Shown here: positions 7,133-10,269 of the stretch, one piece after another
How the letters are laid out: every line of letters begins with the position of its first letter
How positions within the stretch are numbered: the stretch's first letter is position 1
Position numbers and translations under genes: made by a program
The notes under the pieces: model-generated
What the model was told of the DNA's origin: nothing
Database searches by the model: none
Seen by the model: the letters and a program-made list of their open reading frames with translations, nothing else
DNA from: Patescibacteria group bacterium
GTDB lineage: Bacteria; Patescibacteriota; Minisyncoccia; UBA6257; HR35
Direction of reading: 5' to 3'
NCBI GenBank assembly: GCA_025060085.1
Contig: JANXCM010000017.1
Span: 1-10,269, forward strand
DNA length: 10,269 bases

Positions 7133-8288
7133 CTTGCCCTCTTTGGCCAAAATTATTCAAAACTATTCTTTGATCTTCATCTCCAACTATTCCATCAAAA
7201 TTTAAATCAACCCTTGGATTGTTTCGCCAATCGCTGTTTTGTCCAAAAGAAAAAAGAATATTTAGCAAATCAGTATCGTCAATGATATTGTCATTATTTG
7301 TATCACCATAATCTAAATCTACATTATTAACTATATTTCCATTTAAGCTTGTTCTTTTCGAAATAAAATGTGGTATTCTAATCACACCCTGAGGTTGATT
7401 GCAATCTGAAGGAAGATTAGAAATAGTTATTAATTCTCCTAGGCGATAATTATTGTAGTTATAAGGAAAAGTTCGACCATCTGAACACCTAATATTCAAA
7501 GAAAGATTTTGATTAGGAGTATTAGTATTATTAGCTAAATCGCCAGAATTAATTCTTAAGGAATATCTATTAGGACCATTTGATCCACTAGAGCCAAAAT
7601 TTCTCAAAACTAACTCTTGATCTCGATCATTAACGACTCCGTCTAAATTAAGATCTGATCTTTCTGAAGAAGTTGTATAAGGAACATTTTGTCCAAAATT
7701 AAATAAAACTTTAAGTAAATCAGTATCATCTACTAAATTATCACCATTTACATCTCCAGATTTGAAGAAAACTTCTTGAGGATTTCTTTGAAAAGTACTG
7801 TTTAAATAAACATAAACACTTAACCAGTGACGAATATTTAATAAAACTGCCGGCCGGGAACAAGTATTTGGGACTGAAATCATAGTAGGTTTATATGAAT
7901 GAACATCTCTTTCATTTATTTCTCTGCTTCTTTGATCATTACAATACAAGTATCCATCCATAATCTGAGCAGGTACAGCTGTTGCTCTTTCTCTTTCAAT
8001 TCCTTCCAATACGGGCATAATATAGTGAATAGTATTGTAAATAGTATTGTTTTCTCCAGCTACATCAAAGTCACCACTTCCTAAATTTTGATTATTTATT
8101 GTATTTATATTTTGCAAATTATTTATTTGATTAGTGTTTAAATTATTACTTATTTGATTAACTATATTATTATTTTGATTTTGTTTATCAACAAATTTAT
8201 TTGATTGATTTATATTAGTATTTTGACCCTGTAAAAGACTGATAAGTAAAATTAAAAAAGCAATTATTGATTGAAAATCCATATTCAT
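7128..8288 (-). CDS. Secreted protein with two dockerin-like Ca-binding modules and an Asn-rich linker
   Basis: The 386-residue protein begins with a signal peptide or anchor (hydrophobic core at residues 8-19), followed by an Asn/Gln-rich low-complexity segment at about 21-70. The rest contains a duplicated unit. Each copy has a roughly 60-residue domain with two cysteines (C116/C143; C268/C296), then a dockerin type I-like pair of calcium loops: DVNGDNLVDDTD (179-190) with DLNLDGVVNDRD (212-223), and DTNNDNIIDDTD (329-340) with DLNFDGIVGDED (361-372). Each first loop is followed by a DLL-x-(V/I)LF-x-FGQN helix. Acidic positions are intact except Asn220 and Gly369 at loop position 9. The copies align around C-x-D-x-R and ISxxxxxC, so they arose by tandem duplication. 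Dockerins either bind cohesins or act as small calcium-stabilised modules; no cohesin gene is visible. I see no catalytic motif. Probably extracellular. There is no Shine-Dalgarno; a second ATG at codon 3 is an equally possible start. Confidence 0.85.
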   Translation of the reverse strand: MNMDFQSIIAFLILLISLLQGQNTNINQSNKFVDKQNQNNNIVNQISNNLNTNQINNLQNINTINNQNLGSGDFDVAGENNTIYNTIHYIMPVLEGIERERATAVPAQIMDGYLYCNDQRSREINERDVHSYKPTMISVPNTCSRPAVLLNIRHWLSVYVYLNSTFQRNPQEVFFKSGDVNGDNLVDDTDLLKVLFNFGQNVPYTTSSERSDLNLDGVVNDRDQELVLRNFGSSGSNGPNRYSLRINSGDLANNTNTPNQNLSLNIRCSDGRTFPYNYNNYRLGELITISNLPSDCNQPQGVIRIPHFISKRTSLNGNIVNNVDLDYGDTNNDNIIDDTDLLNILFSFGQNSDWRNNPRVDLNFDGIVGDEDQRIVLNNFGQRGQE

Positions 8289-8371
8289 AAATAGAATAGC
8301 TATCTAAATTATTTTGAAAATCTAGAAAGCTCAAGTTTTTAATTAATTTTCGACTTATTTAATTTAAAGTT

Positions 8372-8382
8372 ATTATATTATA
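8372..8382 (-). promoter_or_regulatory. Possible -10 region for the dockerin gene
   Basis: On the minus strand two overlapping TATAAT hexamers (8382-8377 and 8377-8372) lie about 85 nt before the dockerin gene ATG, within its 120-nt upstream gap. No -35 match was found at the right distance, so this may just reflect the AT content. It leaves open whether the gene has its own promoter or is read through from the L,D-transpeptidase gene. Confidence 0.25.
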
Positions 8383-8408
8383 TTAAAAAAAATTAATAAA
8401 TTAATATT

Positions 8409-9554
8409 TCACTTCTTTTCAAATATAAAGCCTAATGGATCAAAATAGCCAAATTTATCTGGATTGTGAGGAGTATAACCATAACATTTAGTTTTTATAT
8501 TTTTTATTTCACATTCAGCAGGAATAGGGCTTTCTAAAATAGGTTTGTTTTTTATTTCTAAATGTAAATGAATATCTAAAGGATTATTATTTTGACAACC
8601 ATCATCGCCAATTCGCCAATAATCACAACCAAAACCAGTAGATCCAATTTTACCTAAAATTTGACCCTTTTTAACAAAATTGTTAATTTTTAAATTTTTA
8701 TCTATTTCACTTAAATGAGCATAAAGCGAATATATTTTTTTATTTTCTATTTGATGTTCAATTATAATCGTATTACCTAAACCATGATCTTCTTTACCAT
8801 TTTCAACAATTTTTACCACTATTCCATCGTAAATAGAATAAACATTTAAATCCTTTGCTATTGGTAATGGCGAGAGATCCAAACCAGCATGTTGAATGTA
8901 ATCAATTCTTCTATCTTCTCCTCGAAAATATTTTGTTCTTAGAGGATTATTAAATCTTTGTCTAATGAAAAAATTTTTATAATCGACTGGCGGATGAAAT
9001 TGTTTTTTTATTTTTAAATTATCAAAAGTCAAATAACTAACAATTAAATCGTCCTTTTTTGCTAAATTATAAAATTTTTGGGCATAATTTTTTTCTAATC
9101 TTATACATCCGCCGCTAAAATCACTTGATACTCTTTGGCCATTAAAATAATAAGGAATTTCATGAATAAAAAAATCTTCATACATTTGAACAGCATAATT
9201 CATATAAACTGGAAAAAGAGAAGAAATATGTTTTTCTTTTTTTATCCCGACTCTAAAATATCCTGTGGGTGTTTGATACCATCTTCCATAAGGAGCTTGG
9301 TAAGCAATTGGGATAATAGTTTTTAATTTTCCATTTTCGAAAAAATAAATTTGATTATTAGTTAAATCTATTTCCCATACTCTACCTTCTTTAAATTTAG
9401 GAATAATATTTGAATTATTACTTAGTAAGGATAATAAATAATTATTTAAATTACCCTTAAATTCGTAAAATTTAGAGAAACTTAAAAGTAAAATTAATGT
9501 TGATAAAAAAAATATAAGTGTTATAGAATAAAAATATAAATTTATTTTATTCAT
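8409..9554 (-). CDS. L,D-transpeptidase (YkuD) fused to M23 metallopeptidase, membrane-anchored
   Basis: The 381-residue protein combines two peptidoglycan enzymes. An N-terminal membrane segment (about 10-28) anchors it with the remainder outside. The YkuD domain (about 58-175) makes 3-3 cross-links; its motif is complete, with H131 in FIHEIP and SGGCIRL holding the catalytic C150 and R152. The M23 (LytM-type) endopeptidase domain (about 200-340) has HAGLD (H222, D226), YAHLS (H280) and HLHLE (H329, H331), so zinc ligands and catalytic histidines are all present. The loop between GSTG and HLHLE is some 15 residues longer than usual and carries a cysteine pair (C310, C320). A second pair (C348, C357) lies in the C-terminal extension; disulfides are plausible outside the cell. 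I chose the ATG at 9552-9554; a TTG directly before it adds one residue. The TGA stop is genuine. It may be co-transcribed with the dockerin gene 120 nt downstream. Confidence 0.93.
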   Translation of the reverse strand: MNKINLYFYSITLIFFLSTLILLLSFSKFYEFKGNLNNYLLSLLSNNSNIIPKFKEGRVWEIDLTNNQIYFFENGKLKTIIPIAYQAPYGRWYQTPTGYFRVGIKKEKHISSLFPVYMNYAVQMYEDFFIHEIPYYFNGQRVSSDFSGGCIRLEKNYAQKFYNLAKKDDLIVSYLTFDNLKIKKQFHPPVDYKNFFIRQRFNNPLRTKYFRGEDRRIDYIQHAGLDLSPLPIAKDLNVYSIYDGIVVKIVENGKEDHGLGNTIIIEHQIENKKIYSLYAHLSEIDKNLKINNFVKKGQILGKIGSTGFGCDYWRIGDDGCQNNNPLDIHLHLEIKNKPILESPIPAECEIKNIKTKCYGYTPHNPDKFGYFDPLGFIFEKK

Positions 9555-9599
9555 CAATCTTGATCAGTTAAAATTTATGATCATTTTGCAAAAATTAAG

Positions 9600-9608
9600 T
9601 GTTATAAT
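9600..9608 (+). promoter_or_regulatory. Extended -10 promoter of tRNA-Asn
   Basis: TGTTATAAT is a perfect extended -10 (TGn-TATAAT), with the predicted start about 10 nt before the tRNA 5' end. No -35 matches at 17 nt spacing, which extended -10 promoters tolerate. Two TGATCA palindromes (9561-9566, 9578-9583) lie upstream, between this element and the divergent L,D-transpeptidase gene. Confidence 0.65.
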
Positions 9609-9625
9609 TATAAAATAATTATTAT

Positions 9626-9697
9626 TCCGGGGTAGTTCAGTGGTAGAACGCTTGGCTGTTAACCAAGATGTCGCAGGTTCGAATCCTGCCCCCGGAG
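9626..9697 (+). tRNA. tRNA-Asn (anticodon GTT)
   Basis: The cloverleaf is complete. The acceptor TCCGGGG (9626-9632) pairs fully with CCCCGGA (9690-9696). The D stem is GTTC/GAAC with a 7-nt loop. The anticodon stem CTTGG/CCAAG encloses loop CTGTTAA, giving anticodon GTT for Asn. The variable region is ATGTC, and the T arm is GCAGG-TTCGAAT-CCTGC. The discriminator is G, as usual for Asn. The bases after it are CAG, so CCA is not encoded and must be added by the nucleotidyltransferase. A short ctgc/gcag hairpin made from the tRNA 3' end plus five T (9686-9705) could terminate the transcript. Confidence 0.98.
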
Positions 9698-9700
9698 CAG

Positions 9701-10269
9701 TTTTTATTAATATAAATTGGAAAGTTCCAGGGAGTAAAATAAAATTTTATTTTTATTTTTATCCCCACGGGCCTCCAACTTTTGAAGAAATATTTAAATT
9801 ATTGAAAACATTTTAAAGATTTTTAAAAAAATATTTCTAGGATATTTTGAAAAGTTAAAGAAAAATGGCGAAGATAAGTGCGAAGTTGAAAGTGAAACAA
9901 GGTATAAAATATTCAGTGTGAAAATGTAGTTGTAGTCCTATACTGCAAATTTGATTTTAATTCTTTAAATTTCTTTCTTTTTAATTATGGATTGTATTTA
10001 GTAAAATTACTGAGGGAAATTCGTATCGGTTTTAATAAAGTAGCAGATTTTAACAAGATAAGATTAAATTTTCATATAATGGAGATTATAAATGATAAAT
10101 TCTAAAAATTTAGTAAAGATTAAAAAATAAAAATTATGATAATATTAAGATTGCTAAAATAGAAAAAAATAAATTAGAAATTAATATATTAAATTTTATT
10201 GTCTTAAAATAATTCGCATCTTAAAAATTTTTTATTATTCTATTAAACAATAAAATAATTAAAATATAC
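9701..10269. other. Gene-free AT-rich tail with secondary structure
   Basis: I find no convincing gene in these 569 bases. What it holds: a foldable stretch at 9721-9782; a degenerate two-copy repeat (cgaagataagtg at 9869-9880, then a 14-nt variant to 9894) inside a slightly less AT-rich patch; an 18-codon frame at 9865-9921 without a good Shine-Dalgarno; and near 10050-10130 a TTAACA/TATAAT pair (19-nt spacing), a GGAG and a 12-codon frame. The strand of any transcript is unknown. It may be a spacer, a decayed gene or an unrecognised RNA. Confidence 0.6.
9721..9782. repeat. Imperfect stem-loop downstream of tRNA-Asn
   Basis: The bases aaagtt (9721-9726) plus ggag (9731-9734) pair with the uninterrupted ctccaacttt (9773-9782), giving 10 bp with a 4-nt bulge. 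Inside, aaaataaaa (9736-9744) pairs with ttttatttt (9751-9759) across a 6-nt loop. An alternative fold pairs ggga (9730-9733) with tccc (9762-9765). The GC blocks are unusual for the surroundings and could belong to a structured RNA or terminator. Confidence 0.4.

Noticed and set aside
7899..8084. 61-codon plus-strand frame within the dockerin gene, with a repeated IVNSIVNSIV segment.
   Set aside because: The repetition reflects the opposite-strand coding of the secreted protein (NTIYNTIHYI); no independent evidence of a gene.
8095..8230. Repetitive AT-rich stretch that could be read as a DNA repeat array.
   Set aside because: The units are irregular and keep the reading frame; it is simply Asn/Gln-rich coding sequence of the secreted protein, not a CRISPR or satellite array.
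9135..9326. 63-codon plus-strand frame within the L,D-transpeptidase domain.
   Set aside because: It is antisense to the YkuD catalytic region, which is clearly the real coding frame.
9865..9921. 18-codon frame starting MAKISAKLKV in the tail region.
   Set aside because: It is very short, with only an A-rich leader and no Shine-Dalgarno, and overlaps a small degenerate repeat that explains its Lys-rich product.
9719..9945. Resemblance to RNase P RNA: GGAAAGTTCC near 9719, AGTGAAACA near 9891 and GTGAAAATG near 9919 recall conserved blocks in the right order.
   Set aside because: The near-invariant 3' block (ACAGAA with its pairing partner for the P4 helix) is not found, the universal GGUAAGAGC loop is not matched, and spacing between blocks is wrong. 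An Rfam RNase P covariance search would settle it.

Overview
The window is a very AT-rich (roughly 25-30% GC by eye) stretch of bacterial chromosome with short intergenic gaps, stop/start overlaps and few Shine-Dalgarno sequences. UGA is used as an ordinary stop (the GTP cyclohydrolase II and L,D-transpeptidase/M23 genes), so the genetic code is the standard bacterial one. The composition, the K/N/I-rich proteins, the L,D-transpeptidase-M23 fusion and the dockerin-repeat secreted protein together suggest a member of the Candidate Phyla Radiation (Patescibacteria, perhaps Parcubacteria). That placement is inference from gene content, not a phylogenetic result.

Layout. (1) 11-3338, minus strand: a tightly coupled three-gene unit with the order GTP cyclohydrolase II (ribA-like), M19 dipeptidase, then a 576-residue protein I do not recognise. 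The genes overlap by 4 and 7 nt. (2) 3384-3578: a gene-free spacer with a GC-rich intrinsic terminator and several inverted repeats, which ends the next unit. (3) 3579-5761, minus strand: yvcK/CofD-like factor, NADPH-dependent FMN reductase family flavoprotein, and Mn-type superoxide dismutase, probably one operon. (4) 5882-7102, plus strand: tyrosyl-tRNA synthetase of the KMSKS-bearing TyrZ type, divergent from yvcK. (5) 7128-9554, minus strand: two envelope genes. One encodes a secreted protein with two dockerin-like modules behind an Asn-rich linker; the other a membrane-anchored L,D-transpeptidase fused to an M23 endopeptidase. (6) 9626-9697, plus strand: tRNA-Asn(GTT) with an extended -10 promoter. 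(7) 9701-10269: no convincing gene, only some secondary structure, a small degenerate repeat and a well-spaced Shine-Dalgarno in front of a 12-codon frame.

How it fits together. The window mixes housekeeping (TyrRS, tRNA-Asn), peptidoglycan and envelope work (YkuD-M23 fusion, and YvcK, which is linked to cell-wall metabolism in Firmicutes and Actinobacteria), and redox or flavin functions (superoxide dismutase, FMN reductase, GTP cyclohydrolase II). I see no phage, IS, CRISPR or toxin-antitoxin module. The least explained parts are the 576-residue protein, the duplicated Cys-pair plus dockerin module, the Cys-bearing insertion in the M23 domain, the nested GC-rich inverted repeat at 3394-3468 and the gene-free tail.
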